This document shows, piece by piece, positions 1 through 11,130 of a DNA stretch of 64,000 bases. The notes under the pieces are model-generated. The model did not search any database, had not been told where the DNA came from, and saw nothing but the letters and a program-made list of their open reading frames with translations. The position numbers and the translations under genes are program-made. This DNA comes from Gnetum montanum. Taxonomy: Eukaryota > Streptophyta > Gnetopsida > Gnetales > Gnetaceae. How positions within the stretch are numbered: position 1 is the first letter of the stretch; each line of letters opens with the position of its first letter. The stretch lies in the NCBI GenBank assembly GCA_015680685.1, contig MNCI01014407.1, positions 970,532 to 1,034,531 of the forward strand, in the 5' to 3' direction.

Positions 1-617
1 TAATGTGGGTGCCCAAATCTTGGGGGGGTTACTATGTATGGAAAGTTCCACACCCCCATGGCCATTCCATTTACTATAAATATTAATGATGGCACATCAT
101 CCATGTTGACTTTGTTCTTCCACAATAGGTATTCTACATTCTTCCTGAAGTGCATGGTCAACATTGAAGTTAATGAAATATTGAAATCTGGTGCATGTGG
201 CTTCTATAGTGAGGGAAAGGTGCATCAATGTTAGGAGGATGGAACTGAATGCTAGGGAAGAAGGTCAAACCATCTTCCATGCTAAGTATTAGTGATCCCA
301 CATCCCTCCACATTTGTGGTAGGTAAGATCTATCCCCCCTACATGTATTTTTAATGTAGAAGGTCCTATACCCCCCATAAAATCCATCAAATTGCTATTC
401 TTAGCATCCCAAAAGGAATTTTTGATCCCCCAAGCCAAATATAAATAGTGCATGACCTTTTCCACTTGGTGGATGAAGCTTTAACCACTTATGAGTAATT
501 TTTCAGCTCTAAAAGTATGAGCTATGTGAGACTACCCTTCATGGATAATAATCCTCACATTTAAAATGAAGTTTTTGCCTTGGGTTCCATGGGTTGAAGG
601 CTACCTCATGAAAAATG
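1..617. other. Unassigned repeat-like sequence left of the solo LTR
   Basis: AT-rich sequence. The only open stretch with an ATG (34-234, plus) has no motif I recognise. The next plus-strand frames are interrupted every 20-60 codons. The left copy of a 5 bp target duplication (GTTAC, 618-622) ends the segment, so 1-617 and 1545 onward were contiguous before the solo LTR inserted. It may be an upstream part of the ORFX copy to its right, but I could not align it to the other copy. Confidence 0.4.
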
Positions 618-622
618 GTTAC

Positions 623-1539
623 TGATGAGACGCGGTTTACACTAGGCTGCGATATCGCATCCCATGCGATATCGCGTNNNNNNNNNNNNNNNNNNNNNNN
701 NNNNNNNNNNNNNNNNNNNNNNNNNNNNNNNNNNNNNNNNNNNNNNNNNNNNNNNNNNNNNNNNNNNNNNNNNNNNNNNNNNNNNNNNNNNNNNNNNNNN
801 NNNNNNNNNNNNNNNNNNNNNNNNNNNNNNNNNNNNNNNNNNNNNNNNNNNNNNNNNNNNNNNNNNNNNNNNNNNNNNNNNNNNNNNNNNNNNNNNNNNN
901 NNNNNNNNNNNNNNNNNNNNNNNNNNNNNNNNNNNNNNNNNNNNNNNNNNNNNNNNNNNNNNNNNNNNNNNNNNNNNNNNNNNNNNNNNNNNNNNNNNNN
1001 NNNNNNNNNNNNNNNNNNNNNNNNNNNNNNNNNNNNNNNNNNNNNNNNNNNNNNNNNNNNNNNNNNNNNNNNNNNNNNNNNNNNNNNNNNNNNNNNNNNN
1101 NNNNNNNNNNNNNNNNNNNNNNNNNNNNNNNNNNNNNNNNNNNNNNNNNNNNNNNNNNNNNNNNNNNNNNNNNNNNNNNNNNNNNNNNNNNNNNNNNNNN
1201 NNNNNNNNNNNNNNNNNNNNNNNNNNNNNNNNNNNNNNNNNNNNNNNNNNNNNNNNNNNNNNNNNNNNNNNNNNNNNNNNNNNNNNNNNNNNNNNNNNNN
1301 NNNNNNNNNNNNNNNNNNNNNNNNNNNNNNNNNNNNNNNNNNNNNNNNNNNNNNNNNNNNNNNNNNNNNNNNNNNNNNNNNNNNNNNNNNNNNNNNACAA
1401 GCAAGCCTGGGAAGACAACGAACGATTAACCCCAAGTGTTTCTTGTGGCGTTAAGGCATTTAGTCTGCGGAGTTCGACCGGATCGCGCGTGTACGCTCGT
1501 TTCGTATGGTGGAGTGTAGGGGTACCTCGCCACTCATCA
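623..1539 (+). mobile_element. Solo LTR, Athila-like, with 5 bp target duplication
   Basis: The segment starts TGATGAG and ends CTCATCA, and is flanked by GTTAC at 618-622 and 1540-1544. Its first 55 bases and last about 140 bases match the two ends of the LTR at 59827-60752 (same family, plus orientation). Its length including the N run is 917 bp against 926 bp for that LTR. It therefore fits a solo LTR left by LTR-LTR recombination rather than a full element. The known U3 start contains two GCGATATCGC-type palindromes immediately before the N run. Confidence 0.85.
678..1396. other. Assembly gap (719 N)
   Basis: The run of N replaces the middle of the solo LTR. The equivalent stretch of the related LTR (59878-60608) is 731 bp, so the gap appears sized rather than arbitrary. 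All open frames across it are artefacts. Confidence 0.99.
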
Positions 1540-1544
1540 GTTAC

Positions 1545-2050
1545 ACCATGAAACTTTTGGTGGTGTTTAAATTGTTCCTCTTTATTTTTATTTGAAGGAT
1601 TGACTTGAGAGGCACTGAAAAAGAATACAAAACACCACTACAGGTCCACCACGAATGTTCCCTCTTTATGCTTGATTTATTCATGTTGTACCACATTGAA
1701 GAGTGCTAATGATGATGGAGTAAGGTTATGATGAGGAAATGGTAATGAGGTCATATTATGTATGAATAGTTGAGAGAGGAATTTGATAAATACACCATTG
1801 AATTCAACCCTATGTACAAGAAGTGTGTAGCTGCTAAAAGAGCACATAGCTGGTTAGTGATCCCCAAGAGTGTTAAAGACAAAGGCATTGTCACTAAAAC
1901 TCCCACATGAGCTTCGTCGATCAAAAAGAAAAAAGGTGAGAATAAGAATGATTTTAGATGTTATACCTAAGGTTTTCTGGCCATTTGGGTCTTGAGTGTC
2001 CTATGATCTTTATCTATGATCTAAATGTGCTTGTATTGATGATAGGCAGT
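1545..2050. other. Unassigned sequence between solo LTR and ORFX copy 1
   Basis: AT-rich sequence with broken plus-strand frames. A Lys-rich stretch is readable around 1780-1940 but matches nothing else in the window. It could be a 5' exon region of the ORFX copy that follows. I see no LTR end, repeat or RNA gene here. Confidence 0.35.
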
Positions 2051-2059
2051 TATTGTTGG

Positions 2060-4388
2060 CTTACAAGACCTTCCACTCCTTCTAAGTTCACCGTACTCCT
2101 TTCCAAATAATCTGCAAATACTTTCATCCTGAAGTTTGATGATGTGGGGCTAGCACAAGAGTGGTTGAGGGGGCAAGCATCTAACAATGTTCATGCAAAC
2201 ATTGTGCTTGCTAGATTTCTTGATGTCTTCATGGCACCTAGCCCTTCCATTCCTTCTGCAAAGATGTTAAATGTCATTGATTCCTTTGATGTAGGGGCCG
2301 ATGTGTTTTGTAGAATAGTATGAGACATACTAATTATCATTGCCATTAGTGAGGCAACCTTTCATGACTTTTTTGGTATTCTTGCTAATGGGATGATTGT
2401 TACCAGCAAACCAATGAAAAAGGTTAGCCATTAGAAGGAAGTTGAGGATTGGCTTAGTACAAGAAAGAGCCACTACAAGCTTGCCCTAGATGGCTTCACA
2501 AACCCTAAAGCAAAGGAATCTTATCTGTTGTTCCAATCCCACTCCTTTCCTAAATTGTTATCATAGAAGAAGATAATAAGTATCACACAGGGATGGATCT
2601 TCAAAACGGTCTTGATGAAAGACATGCACTTTAATAAGGGTACTTCCTTGGCTATAGGCTCCTCCATAATAATCCATATGCATTATGCATTTTTTGCAAG
2701 TTACTTGAAGAGATTTGTGAAGTTCTTGGTGGTGAAAAAGAATGGATGGTGGGTAAGCCAAGACCCAAACTAGCTTTCTAGGCCTTGGATAAAGCATCTT
2801 TATCCAACTTTGTAGGCCCAAAATCCACTGGAGAACATGGGAAACTTGTTGTCTATTATAACAAAAGGATTTGGTGGTATGCTGTATGCATCCCCTAACA
2901 GCACAGGAGAGGAGCCTTTAACAGTTTCAATGAATTTCCCAAGGGTCCAACAATTACATTTCAAGGTTGATGGGATAGCCAAGACCAAGCTGAAATGACC
3001 TATAGAGAAAGCATTACTAGCATCACAACCACTGACCAAGCAAAAGATCCTCTTTAGGCTTAACTAGTCACATCAGGCTATTTCAAGTAAGTTTAGCTAA
3101 ATTATTAATTTTTTGGCTATGTTATGTTTTATATATTATGACTACATGTGCTAAATTATGTAATAGGTTATAGTTGCCATTGCAAAAGAGCAACAGAGGT
3201 GTGTAGAGGAGGAGCATAGATGTGCTGCTAAAGAGAAAGGGTGTGTGGTCATAATAGTAGAGGAAGAATAAAGGCATGTAGATGAGGTACTCTTATAACA
3301 ACATGAGGTTGTAGGATTAGCTAGCATTGACATGGATGATTTAAACATCTTTTTCGATGAGCCATTGCTTGGGGATCCCCCAATCATCATCCCTAATGAG
3401 TATGAGGATCAAGATATGTCTATGTCTTAGAACTACTTGTTATAGCTTCTGGTTTTATGCTTTTTGTAGTTCTTGAGCCACTAGAGAAGGCCTCTATATT
3501 CACTTTTCACGTGAAGCCATGGGTAGAGGTCGCAAACAAGATAGAATTTATGCATGGAATGAAAAAGGACATCATCGATTGGCTACAACAAGTTGCGCTT
3601 GAGATCAATAAGAGATATGTTTTACTGTGCCTTAGTCATTTTGCTATGGTTTTACTTCATGTTATGGCTATTCTAGGTTGTACATCATGTTTATGATTAT
3701 ATTTTTATTATTTTCAATGCCATCAATTTTGTGGGACCTAACCCAAGACATGAAGTTTGACTCCTTGCTTAAGCTTCCTTCTGACACTCAAAAATGTCCA
3801 TGTGAAGCTATAGGAAACTACACCAATCTTGTAATTTTGTATGCAAAAGCTTCATGGGAGTTTTAGAGGTTCAAAGAATCCCCATGGAAGTAAGCTCTAG
3901 TCTTGAGGGAGGAAAATAAAAGGTAAGCCAAGATGATCTAAGATCTCAAGGACCATAAGGCCTTCATGGAGGCCCAAGTGGACAACTTGAAGAACTTAAA
4001 AACTAAAGAGATTACGTGGGCTTGCTACTAGTGCACCATCCACCACAAGGTGGCCCTTTCTAGGAAGCTAGCTAAGTATCAAATTTAGATGAATCTAATC
4101 TCCTAAAAGGTCCAAGAATGGAAGGATTATTGTGTCTAGGTCATAGAGTGGGGCTATCCACAAAAATATCATAAGAAATAGTAGAAGGGTAATCAAGAGG
4201 CATCCTTAAAGTGGCTAAAGAAGGAGACAATTGAATGGTGTAAGATGGACATGCTCATTCAAGGCATTCAGGCTAAGAGTACTTACAAACTCTTTGAGAG
4301 CACTCTCACGATAGTCGAATCTCCTTCTTCTCCAATCACTATGACTACAAATGAGCTCTCAGCAGCTATAGTCAAACAAGAGCTATGA
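2060..4388 (+). pseudogene. Degenerate copy 1 of ORFX (unknown multi-exon gene)
   Basis: Plus-strand frames here match, block by block and in order, the ORFX gene at 41506-46192. Shared blocks include AKMLNVIDSF (about 2260; TKMLILADSF in the other copy), FPKLLS (about 2548), MHYAFFASY plus FLVVKKNGWWV (about 2675-2750; MHHAFYIAC and FLVVHENRVWV), NIFFDEPLLGDPP (about 3345), PWVEVANKIEFMHG (about 3518) and a C-terminal part rich in Lys, Glu and Leu that looks coiled coil (3730-4380). A GT..AG interval at 3087-3166 sits just upstream of the NIFFDEP block, where ORFX has its 44193-44340 intron. A spacer of about 110 bp near 3617-3730 matches the 45038-45144 intron, though its splice sites are eroded. 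Many stops and frameshifts make it a pseudogene. Function is unknown. Confidence 0.65.
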
Positions 4389-4444
4389 TCATGAATGGGT
4401 TTTGAAACACCATCAAATCCAAACTACAGCCTCTTAACTACAAA

Positions 4445-4905
4445 TTTGGGTAAGTGTTGAGATTATGCTCTTCCCCAGTTGAGAGTGTAGATAGCCTCCT
4501 GTGGAGAATGTAGTCAACAAAAAGGCCAATTTTACAATTTTCTCTAAGTGTCAGCACAAAGCCAATTGCCATAAATTTTTCTAAGTGTTGGGACTATGCT
4601 CTCTACTACCCCAAAGCATAGTCAGCCTCTCGTGGAGAGAGTAGTCAGCATGAAGGCCTAGTTTTCATAGATTTTTTCAAGTGTTGAGACTATGCTCTCC
4701 CCCAATCCAGAGCGTAGTTAAGCATAGTTAGCTAAAAGACAATTTCTACAAGTTTTGACAAGTGTTGAGACTACACTCACCCTTAATCAAGAGTGTATTC
4801 AACCTCTAGTGGAGAGTGTAGTTACACATGGCCAACTTTTTGCAAATTTTTTCTAAGAGAGAAACTACACTCTCCCCCAGTCTAGAGCGTAGTCAAGCAT
4901 AGTCA
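4445..4905. repeat. Degenerate tandem array with inverted CTATGCTC / GAGCGTAG words
   Basis: Five units start with an AAGTGTTGAGACTATGCTC-like phrase near 4455, 4579, 4680, 4769 and 4854, spaced 85-125 bp. Within each unit a CTATGCTCTC or CTACACTC word is followed 10-20 bases later by its complement (GAGCGTAG, GAGTGTAG), so every unit can fold into a hairpin. Related words continue to about 5260. An eroded TATA-like stretch (CCTAGAAATACCCAC) lies near 5311-5325. The layout resembles the palindrome-rich U3 of the Tat element LTR, so this may be LTR debris. Confidence 0.6.
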
Positions 4906-6649
4906 ACAAGACTAGCCTCCAGTGGCCTTTACATCACTACAAGACCACTCAACTCAACTCCAACTCACCTTCAGCAAGCATAGTTAGCAAAATGCATCTT
5001 TCTATATTCCCTTTTGGGGCCAAAATTGTAACTACATTTGACCACATGCAAGATAATGAAGAGCATAGTCCTAGAGAAAAGTCTCCAAAATTACATTTTT
5101 TAGCTATCTTATGATCCTCTAAACACACACACATGTAGTTGACAACATAGTCACAGTCTCATAGTCTCACAAATTTTGGCAAAGCATAGCAAAGCATAAC
5201 ACTATCAACACTAGTAGTACACCACATGAATAGTGACTATGCTCAGCGTAGTCCTAACTATCCCATTTGCCATGTGGCAATCACCCCTCATTTTGTGCTA
5301 AACCTAACCCTAGAAATACCCACACCCTCGATGTTTTGGGGGTTGGAAAAATTTAAGCATTAGCAAATTTCAAGGTTATCGACTCTCTTGATGTGAGTAA
5401 ATCTAAGGAGTGCTTGGAGAGAACCAAAGGCACATTGCTAAAGTTACAGACCATCACAACCCACCATAGCCCACTAGAACACTGTAGCCCATGGTACACC
5501 AAAGCAACCAACCTAGTAGATGCAAACACCCCAACAAAATGCCAATCTTCATGGCCAGACACCCCTAAGACTGTGACTATGTTGTCCACTACACCTATTG
5601 TACATTGTGTACCTTCTAACCCCTTTTGGTATTAACTATGCTCAACCCCATTCGAGGTGGTCTTCTATTTCTCTCTCTCTCTTTTTTCTCCCCTTGAATT
5701 TTTAGCATTTCATTTACATTTTTCACTATTTCATTACATAGTCACATCTAAACTACACTTGGGCAGTAGTCTTCACATGATTGACACCCTCATTTTCATT
5801 GAAAACTTGACTACGTTTGATCTCGTTGATACCCTTAACACCATTGACACCTCTTGAACACTTAGCACCATTTTGCATTAACATTGTAACTATCCACATT
5901 GCACCTTGGTTTCATTTAGTAAATCCCTATGTGATTGACAAGACCATCCAAGGCATCCCATCTCTACCTCCAGTAGGCCCTCATGTGGATTTGAGGTTAG
6001 GTTGTCTACCCATTGATCTTAGTGTTTCAACCACCAACATTTTTAGTTGTTACAGATGTAGATAGGACAAACATCCTCATTGGCATCAATTTTAGGGATG
6101 TTGACTAGGCCAACATGATGAAAGACCAAATTCTCCATCATTTGAAGATTTCCCTTCAACATCTTCCTCAAGAGTTCATTAACCTAGATTCCCATACATT
6201 TAATGGATTTTATGTTTTGAATTTTAATTTTTGATTTATTTAAGTTATATTTTTGGCTATCAATTATTGATTAATTATATGTTATTATGTCACAACAATC
6301 AGGTAACGTTGATAGCCCCAGGGGTAATGGCAATGATGATGATCAATCATCTCCTTCTCCAAGTGCCTCCTTGCCATCACGAGATGCTTGATGTGAAAAC
6401 ACTTATTAATGTTTTTAATTTATTTTTTATGTTGGCTATTATATGGCCGATGTTGGCTAATGTTTGAGTTGTAGATAGTTTTGACACTTATGGTTTATTG
6501 TTTTATATTTATGCCACATAATGTGGCCATGGCTATATATTTTTATTCTTAAATGTTTTAAATTTTAAGTTTTAATTTTGTTTTTGACTATATATGTTGT
6601 TGATGACTTAACTATTTTAAGATTTTAAGGCCATAAATGTTGTAAATAG
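4906..6649. other. Unassigned AT-rich sequence
   Basis: It contains scattered CTATGCTC/AGCGTAG words up to 5260 and short open frames at 5393-5635, 5657-5857, 5817-6065 and 6231-6467. None shows a recognisable domain or continues across the neighbouring stops. The stretch ends where a TGATGAATC LTR start appears at 6650. I see no RNA gene or terminal repeat. Confidence 0.4.
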
Positions 6650-7496
6650 TGATGAATCATGTTTTAATGTGCTCTGATATCATATACATGATATCGAAGC
6701 CTCAATATCAAATACCCGATATCGGACACCAAGATGTGATGTCGAATATTTAATATCATGAGGTATATGCCAACCTATAAATATAGAACTTGGACACATG
6801 ATTCCAATATTAATTTTTGAATAGAGTAATGAAGTTTTTGCAGTTTAGACATTCCAGAGTTAGAATATTTCTAAGTTCCCACAGCAAGAATATGACTATG
6901 TACAGATCTTTATTTGAGCACTGATGTACCTGAGCACAGTAGTGTGACAGAAATAAAGATGGACCCTTCTAATAATCTTTGTAGCATTGAAAACAGATTA
7001 GTGTTTTCTTTAATTCATTTAATATTCATGCACTTTAACTTAATGCATTTTAATTAAGCAATTATTTTGTAGTTGTTAAAGAACATGAGCATGACCACTT
7101 TGAGCATATGTGTAGTGCTTGGTAACCCAAAAATGCTTAACATTTGGTAACCTAGTAGCACTATATGCATTTAGGATTAGAGAGTGGGAACAAGTACTTG
7201 TGCTAGGCTAGCTAGGCAGTAGATTAATTAAATATTAAATTACTCTACCTTTTACTCTTGCACTAGGCAATTAAAATTATAAAACATAAAATGATAAAAA
7301 TCATATACCTCAGTTGCACTTAACCATAAACTTGTACCTCATGAGTGAAACTGAGAAGACAATGATTATTCCAATTAGATTTCACTTTTTTTGAACTAGT
7401 GTACCTAGGAATTTAAGGTCTGTGGAGTTTGATTGGATTGTGCATGAATACTTGTGATTCATATGGTTGGGCATAAGGGTACCTTGCTACTCATCA
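6650..7496 (+). repeat. Athila-like LTR, plus orientation
   Basis: Starts TGATGAATCATG and ends GCTACTCATCA (847 bp). U3 is rich in GATATC palindromes (about 6678-6730), followed by a CTATAAATATAG promoter box near 6776-6785 and AATAAAGATG near 6952. Its U3 matches the LTR fragment at 13874-14346 (minus strand) much better than its neighbour at 8663-9528. It is followed by a decayed primer site rather than by a matching internal region in the same orientation. Flanking 5-mers (AATAG and TTGGC) do not match, so it is neither a clean solo LTR nor one end of a simple element. Confidence 0.8.
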
Positions 7497-7509
7497 TTGG
7501 CATCATTAC
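7497..7509 (+). other. Decayed tRNA-Asp-like primer binding site
   Basis: TTGGCATCATTAC directly follows the LTR end. It matches the tRNA-Asp 3' complement (TGGCGCCGTTGCC, from knowledge) with transitions only, and then diverges. Confidence 0.5.
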
Positions 7510-8640
7510 TTCCCATCAAAATTAGTTTTCTTATCACAAAAAACTATTAAAAATGATTTGATGAAACGTGAAGATTTTTTTTTCTTATTGACCTTTGCCT
7601 CAATTTCATCTAGTGATTGTAGTACTGGCAAAGATGATTCCACCTCCTTGAGGTGAGTTGATTTCTTGTCTTCTTGATCATGGACCTTTGTTAAATTAAG
7701 ATTTTGATCCTGTTGAGATTTTTCAACATTCTCCCATTTAGCCATTTCTCCTTCTTATTTTGCTACCCTCTTGATAAGCTCTTGAAATTGGTGGGTTTGT
7801 AGCTCATATAGTCAACTTGGGGCATACATCCCTAGGGTTTCCATTTTTTTTATTAGGAAGTCCATCCATGACATGATACATTAGCCTTTTCTTAGAGAAT
7901 CCATGGCTTGGGAAATTGTTTAACAATGAATAGTATCTTTCTAAGGCCATGTTTAAGGGTTCATGTTGTCCTTGTATCCATTCTTGGATTTGTCTCCTCA
8001 AGGTTGACACTCTTACATAGGTTTGATATCTTTCATTGAAGATTTCTACCATTGTTGGTCAATGTCAAATTAATTTTGGTTTTAAAGAACTATACCATAA
8101 CTTTTCTTGGCCAACAAGTGTTAGAGGAGAGAGCTTAAGTTTTTTCCACCCATTATCAATATAATTCCATACAAAGGCATTATGGAGGGCTTGTAAATGA
8201 TGTTGCAAATCTAAATCATAGCCTCCTAAAAACTTGGAAAAGTTATTTAAATCAAGCCTAGGTAGATAGCTTTCCTTGTAATGCTTGTGGGATATTTGAA
8301 TAGCCTCTTGTATATGCATTAGGCTCTTAGTGGCTAGTAGGGGTTCATTGTCACTAGGTAGGTTATGTATTTGTGAGTTGGGATGATGTTTTCTTTCTTT
8401 ATGTACATAGGAGGCCCCTACATCAAATTGAGTACTCCAAACTTCATCTTTATCATCATATAATTCATTGGTTCTTCAATGAATTGTCTTACTAGTTGTT
8501 GCATTGTCATATTCTTATGAGAGAAACATTGTTGTGAATTGTGTGTGACTTAATTGAAATCAAGTTCTTTTCTAAGAGATATATCATGAATATTTTGTTA
8601 CAGTCATCTTTTATGATATAACTAATCTAGATAACTAGCA
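7506..8640 (-). pseudogene. Athila-like gag fragment
   Basis: The minus strand reads as retrotransposon gag (Retrotrans_gag type). The parts are a segment with LDLNNFSKFLGGYDLDLQHH (8319-8065), then FNERYQTYVRVSTLRRQIQ and GHEP-like text (8052-7804), then a Lys/Glu-rich tail (7745-7506). The order and wording match gag of the element at 60894-62612 (LDINNILHFEGGYNADPQHH; FNNKYQTYSRVSNLRKQIQ). The frame is broken between pieces, and the N-terminal third is shortened relative to the other copies. The C-terminal end runs into the oppositely oriented LTR 6650-7496, so protease and pol are missing. Gag would form the virus-like particle in a working element; this one cannot. Confidence 0.8.
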
Positions 8641-8642
8641 CT

Positions 8643-8662
8643 ATCCCTAGCAATGGTGCCAA
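8643..8662 (-). other. Primer binding site, tRNA-Asp-like
   Basis: Read on the minus strand, TTGGCACCATTGCTAGGGA abuts the LTR end. It differs from the expected tRNA-Asp complement at four positions, all transitions within CpG sites. It fixes the orientation of this 5' LTR as minus. Confidence 0.75.
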
Positions 8663-9528
8663 TGATGAATGGTGAGGTATGCCTACACTCAACCATATGA
8701 ATACAAGTGTTCATGGATGATTTGGTCAAACTCCACAGATGGGCTAGTTGTGGTATCTAGATAGTTACTCGTTGATCACAGTTCACTATCTTCCCACCTA
8801 GACTAGTATTTGCTTTGTCATGTATGATTTAGTCCAAAGTGAGGTGCATGATGTGGTCCTAGACTAGTGTTACTCCTAGAGGTAATGGAAAGTAACTTTG
8901 TTTTAACTAAGAGGGAAAGGGTGAAGAGAGTCTAAGCTAGCCTAAATGTGATGAGCATCCATCCCTTAATCATCCATACACATCCTAGACCTCATGTACC
9001 ACTACTAGGATTACCAAGTACATGTCCTAGGTATGCTACTGGGATACTAAGTAGTTGCACTTAAATGCTCATGATTAAGTCATACTCATTTCATGTTCGA
9101 TAATAGGGATAGGAGAGGAAGGTAAAGAGATATTAAGTAAGAAAGCAATAAATAATAGTTAAAACTAAGTGAATGCTACAATAATGAAGTAATCTCAATC
9201 TTTATTACTGGTCATGTGCATGTCCAAGTACATCACACTTGAATAAAGGTTCTGTACAATTACAATCATCACAAAGTGGCCATGCACCAAGCAAAGGGTT
9301 GAGAGGAAAAACTAACAAAAAGATCCTACTCTAATAGTAACTTCCTATGACTTTCCCATGCATCCCATTGTGTATTTATAGGCTCACATGGGAACCACAA
9401 TATCGCGTATCCTATATCGCTAGCCAGGCTGCGATATTGGGGGTCCAACATCGAGACCCATCAGACTTGATATCTTGTACCTAATAACAAGGGTATGATA
9501 TCAGCATCTGGAAAACCATGATTCATCA
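8663..9528 (-). repeat. Athila-like 5' LTR, minus orientation
   Basis: Read on the minus strand it runs TGATGAATCATGG to CACCATTCATCA (866 bp). U3 carries GATATC/CGATAT words, and a CTATAAATAC box lies near 9372-9381. It ends at 9528 inside another element's pol: the bases right of it (9529 onward) encode the protease-RT linker of the minus-strand element described next. It is therefore a later insertion into that element. The expected second flank is absent. Confidence 0.8.
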
Positions 9529-11130
9529 ATTGGCTTACCATTATTTAAGAATGCATACTCTATGTCGGTTGGTAGAGTTTTCAACTCTATGGGCTCCTAC
9601 TTGAAGTTATTAAGGATTCCCAACTCTCCCCAATAGGTATCATCATTTTCATCATCAAAGAGTTGGTGATGAACTTATTCAAGTTCATCCATGTCTTCAA
9701 CATAAGTACATGTTAGGCTTATAGTTAGTTCCATGCATAATGTGCTGCTTTCTAAGTCAGTTGTCAGTTGTTAGCCACTGGGTGTCCTCCTATTTTGTGG
9801 CTATTTCATACAAAAATTGTTGAATATTTGTTTCTTATGCACACTGATTTCATGCTTTAATGTATGTGCTTTTAATGGACCAAATATTTTGCACACAATT
9901 GTACCTATTATCACTGTACGTGATGCATGAAATACGCTTCTTCTCCAACTGTCCAAATTCATTTTCCTTCCTTATGCCCATTCACACATTAACCATACTT
10001 AACTAAGCTCTTCACATAATGATGGGGAAGTCACCTTTGCGATTCTCAACCTTGATCACTAGAAAATTAGTAGGATAGGACCATCCACAAATTGTGGTTA
10101 TAATGTCCTCTAATAACCCTAGAGGAACAGTAATTGACTGGTCTACTAATTCCAAATGAATGTTACTCTTCTTGAGAGGTGGTAGGTTTTAGTCTTTGTA
10201 CATGTCATGGAAGATGAGGTTGACACCAGAACCAAAATCAAGAAGAACCTTACATGGCTCATGTCTAGTGATATACAGGTAAATGAATGGACTTCTTGGG
10301 TTAGATCATTTCATGGGAAGATGGCTAGCCTTAATCTAAATTTAAAATAGCATGAGTTAGCATCATAATGTGGATTTGAGGTGGCATTTTTTTTGAAGGG
10401 CACTCAAAGGTGTTGGATGTATAGGATAAGGGTGTTGGAGATGTAGGGCAGCTAGCCACATGAGGTTGTGAGGGTTTAGGAGGACTATTGGGTGAGAAAA
10501 AAGGTCATTTCCTGAATCGATTATTTGAACCACATGGCTAGAAGGCTAGATATGAATGTACAACCCTTGTGGCATTTTTTTGCTATGGCTATGGAGGGAT
10601 TTTGCCTTCCATGGACAAAGAAGGAGGTCACTAGGTAGAGGCTAGAGGGACATGTGTAGATGGATGTAGAAGGTGGTATGGATATGGGTTCTTTCCTCGA
10701 GTGGATGATGAATGTGTTTGATGATACTCTAGAAGGTAATAGTGATGCTAAAATGAGGCATGACTTGCAGAACTTCTTGGAGATATGGGTTGCTAAAGAC
10801 AGTACCCATATGGATCTAGTTGCCTATAAAGATACTACTGCCTTGGTGGTGGCATTGTTCATGATTGTGGTTGGTGTAACTACTAGTATTGTTTATATGG
10901 TTGTGGTGGAGATCCACTTTGATAGTAAGCTTTTTTTTTGTTTGTGGAATCGTCTTGGGTTACCTTGAGGATAAGGTAATCATTTGGTGCTTGCCTACAT
11001 GCTAGTGGAGGATTCAATGCATGCATCCCAGACTCTTGTAAGTGTGACACCATAGGGCAACATCCCTTTGGATGTTCATATTGAAAAATGTCACAACTAG
11101 CATCATCTTTAGAATTTGTCTCCACAACTT
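9529..11130 (-). pseudogene. Athila-like zinc knuckle, protease and start of RT linker
   Basis: Minus-strand frames give, in order: CDIFQYEHPKGCCP (about 11100), a Pro-rich stretch, an aspartic protease block near 10270-10000 (LLDFGSGVNLI, then LELVDQSITVPLGLLED and FPIIM) and, near 9640-9540, the linker before RT (ELKTLPTDIEYAFL). The same blocks occur in the element at 60894-64000, where the active site reads DSG; here it is DFG. The zinc-knuckle second Cys is Phe. RT, RNase H and integrase are absent, cut off at 9528 by an LTR. It belongs with gag at 11465-12805 and the LTR at 12960-13873. Confidence 0.75.

Noticed and set aside
539-1551. Long open frames on both strands across the first N run
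   Set aside because: They consist almost entirely of N and exist only because gaps contain no stops.
6650-7496. Clean solo LTR
   Set aside because: Flanking 5-mers do not match and a primer-site remnant follows the LTR end, so it was once joined to an internal region.
10660-10968. 102-codon plus-strand ORF
   Set aside because: It is antisense to the gag-protease linker of the minus-strand Athila-like element; the minus strand gives the matching protein.
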